This document shows, piece after piece, positions 1 through 8,423 of a stretch of DNA of 64,000 bases. Location of the stretch: assembly GCA_902492455.1 (NCBI GenBank), contig CABULH010000017.1, forward strand, positions 1-64,000, in the 5' to 3' direction. A program made the position numbers and the translations under genes. The DNA comes from an uncultured Oscillospiraceae bacterium (GTDB lineage: Bacteria; Bacillota; Clostridia; Oscillospirales; Acutalibacteraceae). The number at the start of each line of letters is the position of its first letter. The first letter of the stretch is position 1. Under the pieces are notes generated by a model. The model did no database searches. It was not told where the DNA came from and saw only the letters and a program-made list of their open reading frames with translations.

Positions 1-2
1 AG

Positions 3-284
3 AAAAAAGAGGAAGCCCTCTCCATGCTGAAAAAGTGGTTCCCGCAGATGGAGAATTTCTCCGGGCAACTGAAAAAGTACAAGGTCACAATCAATGACCT
101 GTTGGCGGAAAATGAGAAGCTGGAAGCAAGGGCAAAGGCCAGTGAAAAAGGCAAGATGAAAGATACGATGGAACGGGCAAAGCTGAAAAGCGAACTGGAC
201 AATTTACAGCGGCTGGTTGACCGTATCCCGCCGGATATACTGGCGGAACTGAAACGGCAGCAGCGGCACACACGAGAGAGGTAA
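3..284 (+). CDS. C-terminal end of a Mob/Pre-type relaxase (partial)
   Basis: The frame is open to the left edge, so this is the tail of a longer gene; the ATG at 24 is probably internal. The visible part is a charged coiled-coil segment rich in Lys and Glu, ending in an IPPDILAELKRQ-like motif. Mob/Pre plasmid recombination proteins on Tn4451-type mobilizable elements often end this way, with a long coiled coil after the catalytic N-terminal domain. The following tnpW-like and serine recombinase genes support an integrative mobilizable element, in which this protein would nick the transfer origin. The catalytic domain lies outside the window, so the family call rests on context and tail composition. 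Confidence 0.5.
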   Translation, partial: KKEEALSMLKKWFPQMENFSGQLKKYKVTINDLLAENEKLEARAKASEKGKMKDTMERAKLKSELDNLQRLVDRIPPDILAELKRQQRHTRER

Positions 285-342
285 ACGCTATGGACAGATA
301 TTCCGATAACATGACAAATCATCAAAACAGGGAGGACACTAG

Positions 343-540
343 ATGGTAAAAAGCGAAAGCGACATGATTTCTATACCCCGCACCGGGCAGGTCATTACGG
401 CAGAGAACGGGACGCAGTATTTTGTATGTGGGAACAACCGTATCAAAATCTCCGAACACTTCGCCGCCGCTGGACAGCCGCTTGGCGATCTGATCGTTGA
501 TGTAGTCCGGCACACGGCGGAAAAAGCCGTTTCCGCCTGA
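343..540 (+). CDS. TnpW-like transposon-encoded small protein
   Basis: This 65-residue protein starts at ATG 343 behind an AGGGAGGAC Shine-Dalgarno site. It carries the pattern RTGQVITAENGTQYFV...RIKISEHF and then a LGDLI segment, which I recognise from small TnpW-family proteins encoded next to TnpX-type recombinases on Clostridia mobile elements. Its biochemical role is not established; it may form a small beta-rich domain that helps recombination. It lies between the relaxase tail and the recombinase, in the usual order of these elements. A 19-codon ORF (290-352) overlaps its start and may be a translational lead-in. Confidence 0.6.
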   Translation: MVKSESDMISIPRTGQVITAENGTQYFVCGNNRIKISEHFAAAGQPLGDLIVDVVRHTAEKAVSA

Positions 541-550
541 CGGCCCAGCG

Positions 551-610
551 TTGATATACGCCCACGCTTATGGTATAATTGCCCCAGAGCAAAAGTATTG
601 TAAGCGTGGG
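551..610 (+). promoter_or_regulatory. Recombinase promoter flanked by a 10-bp inverted repeat
   Basis: A -35 TTGATA (551-556) and a -10 TATAAT (574-579) are separated by exactly 17 nt. The spacer contains CCCACGCTTA (561-570), whose exact reverse complement TAAGCGTGGG lies at 601-610, just after the expected transcription start. The repeat brackets the -10 element and could be an operator, or a hairpin that limits recombinase synthesis. It drives the serine recombinase starting at 641. Confidence 0.65.
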
Positions 611-640
611 TTGTTTCTTTGAAAAGGAGGATTTTTTACG

Positions 641-2263
641 GTGAAACAACCTTACAATACTACCATTTACAACACGGCTCTTTATCTGCGTTTAAGCCGT
701 GACGATGAAAGCTACGGCGACAGCGTGAGCATTGAAACACAGCGGACAATCCTGCAACAATACGCAAAAGAACATGGGCTTCATGTGGTCGGCGAGTATG
801 TGGACGACGGCTGGAGTGGGACGAATTTCGAGCGTCCGAATTTTCAGCGCATGATGGACGATGTGGACGCAGGGAAAGTGAATTGTATTGTTACGAAAGA
901 CCTATCCAGATTTGGTAGAGAACACGTGATGATGGACTACTATCTGGAATTTCTGTTCCCGGAGAAGCGTGTGCGCTACATCGCCATTGCAGAAAACGAG
1001 GACACCGAAAAAGGGCTGTCCGATTTCGTCCCTTTCAAAAACCTGTTCAACGAGTGGTTTGCAAAAGATACGAGCCGCAAGGTAAAGGCCGCTTTCAAAG
1101 CGAAATTTGCCGTAGGCGAGCGTATCGGCGCTTATGCTCCCATCGGGTACAGGAAGCACCCGGAGATTAAAAACAAGCTGATAATTGACGAGGAAACACG
1201 CTGGATAGTGGAACGGATTTTTGACCTTGCCGTCCACGGCAGAGGTGCGGCCAGTATCACACGGATATTGATTGAGGAAAAAGTACCTACGCCGGGATAT
1301 ATCAACTTCCGACGGGACAAAACTTTCGCCAATATCTATGCGAATGCGCCGGAGGAAAAAAGCTACGCATGGACGATAGCGCAGGTCAAAAGTATTTTGA
1401 AAGATGAAACCTACATCGGCCATACTATCCACTACCGGGAAACAAACATCTCCTTTAAGAACAAGCGGAGAATACGCAAGCCCCAGAGCGATTGGGTGCG
1501 GGTGGAGAACACGCAGGAGCCGATTATCAGCGAGCAGGTTTTCAATCAGGTGCAGGAGCAGATAGCAAGCCGCCGCAGGAAGTGCAAGGACGGTACGACA
1601 CAGATTTTTTCCGGGCTGGTAAAATGTGCGGATTGCGGCTGGTCGCTGTCCTACGGGGAGAACCGGCAGAACAGTAAGCCCTACGGCCATTACCATTGTA
1701 GCAAGTACGGGCAGGGCACACGCCAATGCTCCATGCACTATATCCGCTATGATGTGCTTTACGCCTATGTCCTCTCCCGTCTGCAATACTGGTCGGGGCT
1801 GGTACAGCATGATGAAGAACGGCTCTTGAAGCGGCTGTTAAATGCCACTGATAAGGGACAGGCCGCCGCAAGAAAGAAGCAGGCCGCAGAACTGAAAAAA
1901 GCAGAGAAGCGGAAAGCCGAAGTCGATACCCTGTTTGCCCGGATGTATGAGGACTGGGCGGCGGGGCGTATCACGGAATACAACTTCTCTATGCTGTCCG
2001 GGAAGTACCAAAGCGAACAGGCTGAACTGGACACAAAGATTGAACAGCTTCAATCCGCTATCGCCACTGAAAGCCAGAACGCCGCAGACGCAGAAAAATG
2101 GATTGCCTTGATGAAAGAGTGCGTCAATCCAACGGAACTGACCGCCGAACTTTTGAATACGCTGATTGAAAAAATCGTTGTCCATGAAGCGGTCAAAGGT
2201 GAGGACGGAAGCCGGGAACAGGAGGTAGAAATCTTCTACCGCTTTATCGGCAAAATTGATTGA
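641..2263 (+). CDS. Large serine recombinase (TnpX-like), element integrase/excisionase
   Basis: This 540-residue protein starts at GTG 641 behind AAAAGGAGG. The N-terminal resolvase domain shows ALYLRLSRDD with the likely catalytic Ser19, and later VTKDLSRFGRE. A recombinase domain follows (about residues 150-290, KxILKDETYIGH type), then a zinc ribbon (CADCGWSLSYG...CSKYGQGTRQC, about 330-365), a coiled coil and a DUF4368-like C-terminus. This is the architecture of TnpX from Tn4451/Tn4453, which excises and inserts elements at GA dinucleotides through a circular intermediate. It is the last gene of the element: host-like sequence resumes about 25 bp after its stop. Confidence 0.93.
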   Translation: MKQPYNTTIYNTALYLRLSRDDESYGDSVSIETQRTILQQYAKEHGLHVVGEYVDDGWSGTNFERPNFQRMMDDVDAGKVNCIVTKDLSRFGREHVMMDYYLEFLFPEKRVRYIAIAENEDTEKGLSDFVPFKNLFNEWFAKDTSRKVKAAFKAKFAVGERIGAYAPIGYRKHPEIKNKLIIDEETRWIVERIFDLAVHGRGAASITRILIEEKVPTPGYINFRRDKTFANIYANAPEEKSYAWTIAQVKSILKDETYIGHTIHYRETNISFKNKRRIRKPQSDWVRVENTQEPIISEQVFNQVQEQIASRRRKCKDGTTQIFSGLVKCADCGWSLSYGENRQNSKPYGHYHCSKYGQGTRQCSMHYIRYDVLYAYVLSRLQYWSGLVQHDEERLLKRLLNATDKGQAAARKKQAAELKKAEKRKAEVDTLFARMYEDWAAGRITEYNFSMLSGKYQSEQAELDTKIEQLQSAIATESQNAADAEKWIALMKECVNPTELTAELLNTLIEKIVVHEAVKGEDGSREQEVEIFYRFIGKID

Positions 2264-2294
2264 ATGATACCAATATCTTTAACTATGTGATACC
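2264..2294 (+). other. Putative right end of the mobilizable element
   Basis: Right after the recombinase stop, TGATACC occurs twice (2265-2271 and 2288-2294). From about 2289 the sequence reads in frame as the end of a helix-turn-helix domain (TGESLPDTDKLL), which normally follows a Trp codon; here TGT GAT replaces it. A GA dinucleotide at 2289-2290 fits the core of TnpX-type insertion. The exact crossover is inferred because the left end lies outside the window. Confidence 0.5.
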
Positions 2295-2846
2295 GGGGAA
2301 TCGCTGCCCGACACGGATAAGCTGCTGCCCCTGAGCCGGATGCTGGAGGTTTCCGTTGACGCTTTGCTGCGGGAAGAGGGGGACCCGGCCTTTCCGGCGG
2401 CGGACAGCGCAAGGGGAGAGGCGGCGGATTCCCGGGGAAACGCCGCGGGAGCTGTGGGAACCGGCCTGCTGATCGCCGGGCTGCTGGTATCGGTGATCGG
2501 CTGGGAGTATTGGCAGACAATGCCCGCCGCCGGCGCGGGGCTGCTGCTGCAGATTGCCGGGGCGGTGCTGTTCCCGCTGCTGCTGCGGGGGCGGCGGGAG
2601 GGGCGGCTGCGGCGCCGGTTTTATACCGCCGCCGTTTGGCTGATCGCGCCCTTCCCCGTTCTCTGGTTCGCCGGGTTCCTCTGTAATTTTTATCCCAAGC
2701 CCCGGGCCCATTGGACGGAATACGCCGTCTCCGCCGTGCTGTATCTGCTTGTCTGCGGTTTGCTCAGCCTTTTGCTGCATCGGCGGCGGTGGTCAGAAGC
2801 GGAAACGCGCCGGGATTTTGAGAAGAAACCTGGCGGTACATTATAA
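2283..2846 (+). pseudogene. XRE-family regulator with membrane tail, 5' truncated by element insertion
   Basis: The frame opens at the element boundary with TGESLPDTDKLLPLSRMLEV and then SVDALLRE. This is the last helices of an HTH_3/XRE domain, in which WExGxSLPDxxxLxxLS is typical. The rest (from about residue 35) has four hydrophobic segments with a charged linker, as in membrane-anchored XRE regulators of Clostridia. The DNA-recognition helices are missing. An ATG at 2340 could start a residual 168-residue membrane protein, but no good ribosome binding site is visible. I infer that the element inserted into this gene and that the 5' half lies beyond its far end. Confidence 0.6.
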
Positions 2847-2868
2847 ACTTGTGGAGGCGATCTGCAGG

Positions 2869-3441
2869 ATGCATGCACCGCAGATAGAAACAGAAAGGCT
2901 GCTGCTGCGGCCGTTTACCGAAGCGGATATGAAAGCATTGCTGGGAATTCTTCAGGACGAGGAAGTGAATACCTTTTTGCCCTGGTTTCCTTTGAAAAGC
3001 GTGGAGGAAGCCGCGGCATTTTACAGGGAGAGAATCGTCCCATGTCTCTACTATTACGCGATTTGTTTCAAGGAAGATCATGTTCCCGTCGGCTATATCA
3101 AGACGGACGGGGCGGACAGCTATGATTTCGGCTATGCTCTCCGCCGGGAGTTCTGGCATAAAGGGATTGTCACGGAAGCAGGCAGGGCCGTTGTACAGCA
3201 GTTGAAGCGGGACGGCGTCCCCTATATCACGGCCACCCACGATGTGCATAATCCGCGAAGCGGCGGGGTCATGCGGCAGCTGGGGATGCAGTATCAATAT
3301 TCCTATGAGGAACAGTGGCAGCCAAAGGATTTTTTGGTGACCTTCAGAATGTATCAGCTGAACTTGGATGGGAAAGATAACCGGGTGTATCAAAAGTATT
3401 GGAACCTTTATCCTACGCACTTTATAGAAGAGGGTCTTTAA
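2869..3441 (+). CDS. GNAT-family N-acetyltransferase (RimJ/RimL type)
   Basis: A 190-residue protein; ATG 2869 is chosen because IETERLLLRPFTEADM is the normal N-terminus of Acetyltransf_3 proteins and a GGAGG lies about 12 nt upstream. The fold markers continue with FGYALRREFWHKGIVTEA (acetyl-CoA binding region, about residues 85-105) and HDVHNPRSGGVMRQLGM near residue 125. Such enzymes transfer acetyl groups to protein N-termini or small amines; the substrate cannot be told from sequence. A strong terminator follows at 3509. Confidence 0.85.
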   Translation: MHAPQIETERLLLRPFTEADMKALLGILQDEEVNTFLPWFPLKSVEEAAAFYRERIVPCLYYYAICFKEDHVPVGYIKTDGADSYDFGYALRREFWHKGIVTEAGRAVVQQLKRDGVPYITATHDVHNPRSGGVMRQLGMQYQYSYEEQWQPKDFLVTFRMYQLNLDGKDNRVYQKYWNLYPTHFIEEGL

Positions 3442-3508
3442 ATCTTCCATGGCGGACGGCCGCCCTATGCGGGTGTATTGGATTGCACTGAAAGGATTGG
3501 CTGAAAAA

Positions 3509-3545
3509 AGCCGGAGGTGAGCGAACGCTCGCCTCCGGCTTTTTG
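3509..3545 (+). terminator. Rho-independent terminator
   Basis: The arms AGCCGGAGG-GAGC and GCTC-CCTCCGGCT form a stem of about 13 bp with a short loop, followed by TTTTT. It closes the acetyltransferase transcript. Confidence 0.85.
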
Positions 3546-3625
3546 GGTGGGGATAATTGTGCAAACAAATTGCCTGATATGATTTTACATTTGCAATTTA
3601 TATTATGCAAAATAGAAAATAATTG

Positions 3626-3654
3626 TTGAAATACGGCAAAATATGTGGTAAAAT
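3626..3654 (+). promoter_or_regulatory. Promoter for the exported protein gene at 3706
   Basis: TTGAAA (3626-3631) and TAAAAT (3649-3654) are separated by 17 nt in an AT-rich stretch, about 50 nt upstream of the start codon. Confidence 0.5.
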
Positions 3655-3705
3655 TTGGATATCGGATGGGATGCTGAATCTTGAGCAGGGAAAGGATGCT
3701 GCGTG

Positions 3706-4281
3706 ATGCGTGGATGGAAGAGGCCGCTGGGAGTTCTATTTGCAGCGGGAATCCTTTTGACTGCGGGGATTTATGCCAAAGAGGAGGGACCTTCTTCCAA
3801 GCTGGAGAGTACTGCCGAGAGGAAGTCAAAAAGCGCCGCCGATGAGCCGGATAAGGAGCTGGCTCAGCTGAGAAAAACGCTGCAGAATTATATCAAGAGC
3901 CTGGATAATGAAACTTATTCAATGATTTATCGGGCTGGAGGCGGGAATTTCGCTGACCTGAAGGAAGACGCCGCGTATGATTCTCTGCAGGTGCTGGGCA
4001 AATCCAACGATTGGACCATCTGCCTGTGGCGGGAAAGTCTTACGGCCAAATACGAAGGGGTATTTTTTCTTGGAAAATATGCGGTGATGTTTTACGAGTT
4101 TTATTTTCCATATGAGGCGGGGGTTTATGTGATTAAGGGGGATGAGGTGCTCTACCTGCAGACAGCCTGCGAGGAGGGTGTGATCGACCAGGAAGCGGTT
4201 TACCACATGCTGCCGGAGGATATGCAGTGGGGGCTGAAGGCAGATCATCCCCTAGCGAATATAGATTCTTCCATTCATTAA
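3706..4281 (+). CDS. Putative exported protein of unknown function
   Basis: A 191-residue protein starting at ATG 3706 behind AGGGAAAGGA; a GTG just before it (3703) is an alternative. The N-terminus is a signal peptide (RGWKRPLGVLFAAGILLTAG), with no lipobox Cys visible. A Lys/Glu-rich linker (about residues 25-55) leads to a compact domain with many aromatic residues (VFFLGKYAVMFYEFYFPYEAG). I do not recognise the family; it could be a small cell-wall-associated domain. It is monocistronic, between its own promoter and a strong two-way terminator. Confidence 0.65.
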   Translation: MRGWKRPLGVLFAAGILLTAGIYAKEEGPSSKLESTAERKSKSAADEPDKELAQLRKTLQNYIKSLDNETYSMIYRAGGGNFADLKEDAAYDSLQVLGKSNDWTICLWRESLTAKYEGVFFLGKYAVMFYEFYFPYEAGVYVIKGDEVLYLQTACEEGVIDQEAVYHMLPEDMQWGLKADHPLANIDSSIH

Positions 4282-4352
4282 GGGATTGGTCCGCGTCAAT
4301 AAGAGACCAAGGGCGGCTGGGAGAAATGAGAGCATAGGAAGCATTGCAATAC

Positions 4353-4390
4353 AAAACAGGAGGCGGGGAGCAATCCCCGCCTCCTGTTTT
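4353..4390. terminator. Bidirectional terminator between convergent genes
   Basis: AAAACAGGAGGCGGGGA and its exact complement TCCCCGCCTCCTGTTTT form a 17-bp stem with a GCAA tetraloop. The A/T ends supply U-runs in both directions, serving the genes ending at 4281 (+) and 4401 (-). Confidence 0.9.
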
Positions 4391-4400
4391 GCTGTTTGTT

Positions 4401-5063
4401 TTAAAACGCCCGGCGGGTATAATCGAACCCGCAGTGATCGAGGAATTCCATCGCCATGAGGGTGGCGCCCATCTGGTTGGGATGCACCCGGTCCCAGGCG
4501 ATGCAGGAGGAATGCCGCACCCGACAGAAGCGTTCATACATTTCCTGGAAATCCACCAGAATGCAGCCGTGTTTTTCAGCCAGTTCCCGGCAGATGCGGC
4601 AGTACTCGTCCATCCGAGCCCGCATTTTATCCTCCCGGTTGGGTTCCATGTAATAGGGGGTGAGGAGAAAAATCCCCTTCACCGCACCCTTCACCTTGCC
4701 GATCATGCTCTCCAGGTTGGCGGCGTATTCCTCCGGCATCACCTGCTCGTCCGGTATGGCGGGACTGTCGAACTGCCGCCACACATCGTTGATGCCGATG
4801 CAGATGGACACCCAATCCGGCTTCAGCGCCGCCACGTCCCGGTCGAACCGGGCCAGCAGATCACGGCTGGTATTGCCGCTGGTGCCCGCGTTGGTGACGC
4901 GGATGTTCAGCTCCGGATAGCGGGCCACCAGCAGGTTTTCCACCACCCGGACATAGCTGCGGCCCAACCGCTCAAAAAGCCCCTCGCCGATGGGCTGGGC
5001 GCTTTCCATATCGGTGACCGAATCCCCGGCGAAGACAATCCGATCCATGTTTTCAAAAATCAT
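4401..5063 (-). CDS. SGNH/GDSL-family hydrolase
   Basis: A 220-residue esterase-type protein with the SGNH blocks in order: GDSVT with nucleophile Ser15 (block I), a Gly at NAGTSGN near residue 60 (block II), GINDVW near residue 90 (block III), and DRVHPN near residue 192 with the catalytic Asp and His (block V). Such enzymes remove acyl groups from lipids, sugars or peptidoglycan; no signal peptide is visible, so it is probably cytoplasmic. Start 5063 has GGGGAGG 8 nt upstream. It is not obviously cotranscribed with a neighbour. Confidence 0.9.
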   Translation of the reverse strand: MIFENMDRIVFAGDSVTDMESAQPIGEGLFERLGRSYVRVVENLLVARYPELNIRVTNAGTSGNTSRDLLARFDRDVAALKPDWVSICIGINDVWRQFDSPAIPDEQVMPEEYAANLESMIGKVKGAVKGIFLLTPYYMEPNREDKMRARMDEYCRICRELAEKHGCILVDFQEMYERFCRVRHSSCIAWDRVHPNQMGATLMAMEFLDHCGFDYTRRAF

Positions 5064-5135
5064 TCTGTCTGCCTCCCCTTTTGATCTTGGCCCATTTTAT
5101 CATAAAAGGGGAAAAACTGCCAGAGAAAATTGGAA

Positions 5136-5582
5136 TTAATCCAGCAACTTTTCCAGATAGATCATGTCGGTCAGCAGCTTTCCCCCTTCCCAAATGGGGT
5201 GATCGTAGTGCTGAAGGAAAAAGTTTTTTACCCGGCCGCATTCCCGAAAACCGCATTTTCGATAAAAGGGCAGGGTGAGGGGGCTGTCTCCCGTGCCCAC
5301 CAGCATCCGGCGGCAGCGGGGGCGGTAATAGCTGCACACATAGTCCATCATGGCCCGACCGTAGCCCTTCCCCTGATAGGCGGGCTCGGTGGCCAGGTTT
5401 TTGATCTCATACTCCCCGCCGCCGTTGTCACATACCACGCAAACCGTCCGCAGCCCGCCGTCGTACAATGCCAAAAGCTCTCCCTGCTCCAGATACCGGT
5501 CGATCATGCTTTCCTGTTCGTCTCCCAGTAGCAGGAGGGGAAGATATTGCTTTTTGTTTTCTGTGATGATTCGAACTTCCAT
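5136..5582 (-). CDS. GNAT-family N-acetyltransferase
   Basis: A 148-residue protein. The start at 5582 is chosen because MEVRIITENKKQYLPLLLLG begins the fold and GAGGGGG lies upstream; the longer frame runs back into repeat DNA. The acetyl-CoA motif is LATEPAYQGKGYGRAMMDYV (about residues 70-90), followed by the late FYRKCGF motif. Substrate unknown. It lies between the SGNH hydrolase and a structured repeat and is transcribed leftward. Confidence 0.85.
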   Translation of the reverse strand: MEVRIITENKKQYLPLLLLGDEQESMIDRYLEQGELLALYDGGLRTVCVVCDNGGGEYEIKNLATEPAYQGKGYGRAMMDYVCSYYRPRCRRMLVGTGDSPLTLPFYRKCGFRECGRVKNFFLQHYDHPIWEGGKLLTDMIYLEKLLD

Positions 5583-5732
5583 TGTCACAGCCCCCTCAGG
5601 AAAGAGTATAGCACGGATAGCCGGCGGAATCCAGCGCCGGGACGCACGGCGCTTTGTGGCGCGGAAGGGATTTTCGAGATGAGGGATAAAGCCCCCAAAC
5701 GGATGAAGCCCTTGGACCCATGTACGAGGGTA

Positions 5733-5871
5733 TTTTCCAGGAGTTGGAGAGAAGCTCCAATCTCCACCCCGGCGGGAAAACGGCGGTTTCACAGCGTCAG
5801 CTGTGAAATGCTGGCCACAGTTAACGGCCAGCAAGACGTTTTCCAGGAGTTGGCACGCAGTGCCAATCTCC
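5733..5871 (-). repeat. Structured dispersed repeat, locus 1 (reverse orientation)
   Basis: Holds a GGAGTTGGAG/GCTCCAATCTCC hairpin (5739-5764) and then one full unit (about 5771-5871). In the reverse sense the unit is a GGCAC/GTGCC hairpin and a three-way junction with outer arms near 5774-5786 and 5836-5843, a TTTCACAGC/GCTGTGAAA hairpin and a TGCTGGCC/GGCCAGCA hairpin. It ends 2 bp from the stop codon of the ABC permease gene at 5874. Confidence 0.8.
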
Positions 5872-5873
5872 CG

Positions 5874-6650
5874 TTAGCTGCCGGTGGAGCGGTAGCGGCT
5901 CACCCCGAACCGCCAGATCCTCCAGCAGGGCAGAAGGAACAGGACGGCGGCCAGCGGAGTCAGCAGGACGGGCCAGGGGGCCCGGTCCAGCAGATAGAGT
6001 AAAGGATAATACTGAACGCAGGCCAGGGGCACCAAAAAGGTGAAGAAGAAAAGCAGCGGCCGGCCGTAGATCACCGCGGGATAGCGGCCGAACTCCTGGC
6101 CGCCGTAGGTGAGGATATTCATCACCTCCAAGGCGTCGGTGGTAAAAAAGCAGAGGGCGGCGTGAAGGAGTAGCAGGGAGAAGAACAGCGCCGTCCCGCC
6201 TGCCGTCATCAGCAGCAGGGCGGCGGCTTTGGGCCAGGTCCAGCGGACTCCGGAGGCGGGCAGGGCGTAGGCGAACACCAGCAGCGCCTGCAGCAATCGT
6301 CCCAGCCGGGAAAATTCCATTTGGGCAGCCAGCACCTGGAAAAGGGCGCTCCGGGGCCGGAGCAGCACCCGGTCGAAGCCGCCGTTGCCCAGCATCCGTT
6401 CGAAACCGTCGAAGCCTCGTCCCACCAGCTCCGCCAGAGAGGCGGACAGAAGCACCGTGCCGCTGCACAGCAGCACCTGGGGGAGGGTGAAGCCCTCCAC
6501 CGTGTGGAACCGGTCGAAGAGGAAATAGATGCCGAAAATGGCGGTGAAGGAGGTGAGGAACTGGCCGAAGATCATGAGAAAAAAGGAGCTTTTATACACC
6601 AGAGCACAGCGCCAGTGCAGGAGAAAATAACGGCCGTAGAGACGCAGCAT
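5874..6650 (-). CDS. ABC-2 family exporter permease (COG3694-like)
   Basis: A 258-residue integral membrane protein with about six hydrophobic segments. The start at 6650 is set by AAAGGAGG 8 nt upstream. It carries the family patterns LVGRGFDGFERML, FDRVLLRPRS and the C-terminal WRFGVSRYRSTGS. The last of these is identical in the permease ending at 8424, so the two are paralogs. It should pair with the permease upstream (6682-7500) to form an export channel powered by the ATPase at 10084-11067. It is the last gene of the operon. The substrate is unknown; relatives are annotated as drug or lipid exporters. Confidence 0.85.
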   Translation of the reverse strand: MLRLYGRYFLLHWRCALVYKSSFFLMIFGQFLTSFTAIFGIYFLFDRFHTVEGFTLPQVLLCSGTVLLSASLAELVGRGFDGFERMLGNGGFDRVLLRPRSALFQVLAAQMEFSRLGRLLQALLVFAYALPASGVRWTWPKAAALLLMTAGGTALFFSLLLLHAALCFFTTDALEVMNILTYGGQEFGRYPAVIYGRPLLFFFTFLVPLACVQYYPLLYLLDRAPWPVLLTPLAAVLFLLPCWRIWRFGVSRYRSTGS

Positions 6651-6681
6651 GAACAGCCTCCTTTCTATTGACAAGCGCGGA

Positions 6682-7500
6682 TCATCCCCCTTGAACCACC
6701 ACCCGGCGCAGGGTGCGTCCCATCCACAGCCGCCCCAGCAGCAACAGAACCGCCAGCCAGAAAAGCTGCAGGGCCACGCCGCCGAAGGCGGCTCCGGCGA
6801 CGGCGCCGCCTCCGTAAATCCGCATGGGCAGGTCCTGGATGGAGGCGAAGGGGAGCAGCTCCACCACCTGCCACACCCTTTCCGGCAGGAAGGGCAGGGG
6901 GATGACGGCGCCTCCCAAAAACTCACTCAGGGCGGTTACCATCATCCGGACGCCATAGGGGGACAGGGTGTGGAACATGGCGATGTACATCAGCAGGGTG
7001 AGAGCGGAAACCAGGAGGGTTCCCAGGGCCAGGGAGAGGGGAAACAGCAGCGCCGCCGTCAGGGAGGCGGGCGGTCCCAGCCGGAAGGGGGCGGGGAGCA
7101 GGGCGGCGACGGCCAGAATGGGAAGGCAGCGCAGCAGGGCGGCGGATACCCGGTCGGCGCAGCCCCGGATCAGCCAATGGGTGTACAAATCCAGGGGGCG
7201 GCACAGCTCATAGGCGATGCCGCCGCCGGTGATCGCTTCCAGGATATCCCGGTCCACGCTCCAGGTATTCAGCAGGGCCAGGAAAGCCTGCTGCAGCCAG
7301 ATATAGGCGGCCAGCTGGGGCAGAGGCATGGGAATGGCGGCGGGATCGGAACGGTAGAAAGCCCGATAAGCCAGCAGCCGCATAAAGCCCCAGAAAAACT
7401 GGGTCGCTACCCCCGCCAGGGCCGCGACGCGGTATTGCTGTCCCCGCAGGAAGCGAATGCGAAAAAAGGAGAGGCAGGGCCGCAGCCGCCGCCCCTTCAT
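6682..7500 (-). CDS. ABC-2 family exporter permease (COG4587-like)
   Basis: A 272-residue membrane protein with FFRIRFLRGQQYRVAALAGV at the start, a central ELCRPLDLYTHWL, a FRLGPPASLT segment and the C-terminal LRRVVVQGG. The same landmarks occur in the permease at 9236-10087, its paralog. ATG at 7500 overlaps the stop of the methyltransferase gene by 4 bp (ATGA), so translation is coupled. It is the larger half of the second permease pair; no ATPase gene accompanies this pair. Confidence 0.85.
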   Translation of the reverse strand: MKGRRLRPCLSFFRIRFLRGQQYRVAALAGVATQFFWGFMRLLAYRAFYRSDPAAIPMPLPQLAAYIWLQQAFLALLNTWSVDRDILEAITGGGIAYELCRPLDLYTHWLIRGCADRVSAALLRCLPILAVAALLPAPFRLGPPASLTAALLFPLSLALGTLLVSALTLLMYIAMFHTLSPYGVRMMVTALSEFLGGAVIPLPFLPERVWQVVELLPFASIQDLPMRIYGGGAVAGAAFGGVALQLFWLAVLLLLGRLWMGRTLRRVVVQGG

Positions 7501-8399
7501 GTTCCGCCTCCGTCCTTGCGTCCCGCCGCCGCCAGGATCGTCAGGCTGGAGAGTTCCCACTGCTTTTCCCCCTGCCGGTAGGCGGCGACGCGGCGGTGGA
7601 AGCGGCGATGGATCAGCTCCCGCAGCCGGGCCTGTTCCGCTTCCGTCAGGCCCTGGGGAGCCAGCCGCAGCGCCTTTTCCATGGAGGACAGAGCGGCGAA
7701 CCGCTCTTCTTCAAAGGCGGCCAGCGCCCGCTCCGGCGAGGTATCCGCGCTGTCCGGCGCGTCCGTTTCCACCAGGAAGCGCAGGGTGATTTCCCGAAAG
7801 CCACAGGCAGCCAGCAGGGGGCCGAAGGTCTCCGGCGGCTGGGGATAGGCGCACACCGTCGGCAGGGATTGCCGCGCCTTTTCCGCCGCCGCCCAGGCTT
7901 TATCCAGCAGCGCCCGCTCCTCTCCATCCGCGGGAAGCCAGCGTTCTCCGTGAAGGGAAAGCTGTGGGAACACCGACAGGATCACCACTCGGCCGCCGGG
8001 CTTCAGCACCCGGCGCTGCTCCCGGAGAAAGGCGTGGGGTTCCACATGTTCCATCACCGTGTAGGAGAAGCAGAGATCGAAGCGGTTGTCCGCAAAAGGC
8101 AGGGCCAGGGCGTCCCCCTCCAGGAAGGTGCAGTCCTGTCCTTCCGTCTTCGTCTGCTGCTGGGCAAAGGCGATGTGGCGGCTGTCCCGGTCCAGCCCCG
8201 TCACCTGGAGAGCCGGCAGCCAGGCTTTCAGGCGGCGGCAGAGCAGTCCCGGGCCGCAGCCAACCTCCAGCGCCGACATCTGCTCCCGGGCCCCCAGCAC
8301 CTCCAGCCACTGCTCCCGGTTATCCTCACGGAAGCGCCGGGCGCGGGAGAGGTTGAGCTCCTCCGGGCTTTGAACGGTATCCGACCAAAAGGTGTTCAT
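7497..8399 (-). CDS. Class I SAM-dependent methyltransferase
   Basis: A 300-residue protein with a Rossmann-type SAM site: LEVGCGPG (motif I, about residue 45), the acidic TGLDRDSR after the next strand, and VMEHVEPHAFLREQRRVLKPGG (Methyltransf_11 pattern). The C-terminal third is helical and charged. AGGAGG upstream supports start 8399. It lies between two permease pairs in the ABC operon and overlaps the next gene by 4 bp, so it may modify the exported compound or a cell target. The substrate cannot be predicted. Confidence 0.85.
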   Translation of the reverse strand: MNTFWSDTVQSPEELNLSRARRFREDNREQWLEVLGAREQMSALEVGCGPGLLCRRLKAWLPALQVTGLDRDSRHIAFAQQQTKTEGQDCTFLEGDALALPFADNRFDLCFSYTVMEHVEPHAFLREQRRVLKPGGRVVILSVFPQLSLHGERWLPADGEERALLDKAWAAAEKARQSLPTVCAYPQPPETFGPLLAACGFREITLRFLVETDAPDSADTSPERALAAFEEERFAALSSMEKALRLAPQGLTEAEQARLRELIHRRFHRRVAAYRQGEKQWELSSLTILAAAGRKDGGGT

Positions 8400-8423
8400 G
8401 GAAGATTCCTCCTACTTTCAGAA

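Noticed and set aside
5736..5834. N-terminal extension of the acetyltransferase read through repeat DNA
   Set aside because: The extension is encoded by the structured repeat; the fold and the ribosome site both fit the start at 5582.
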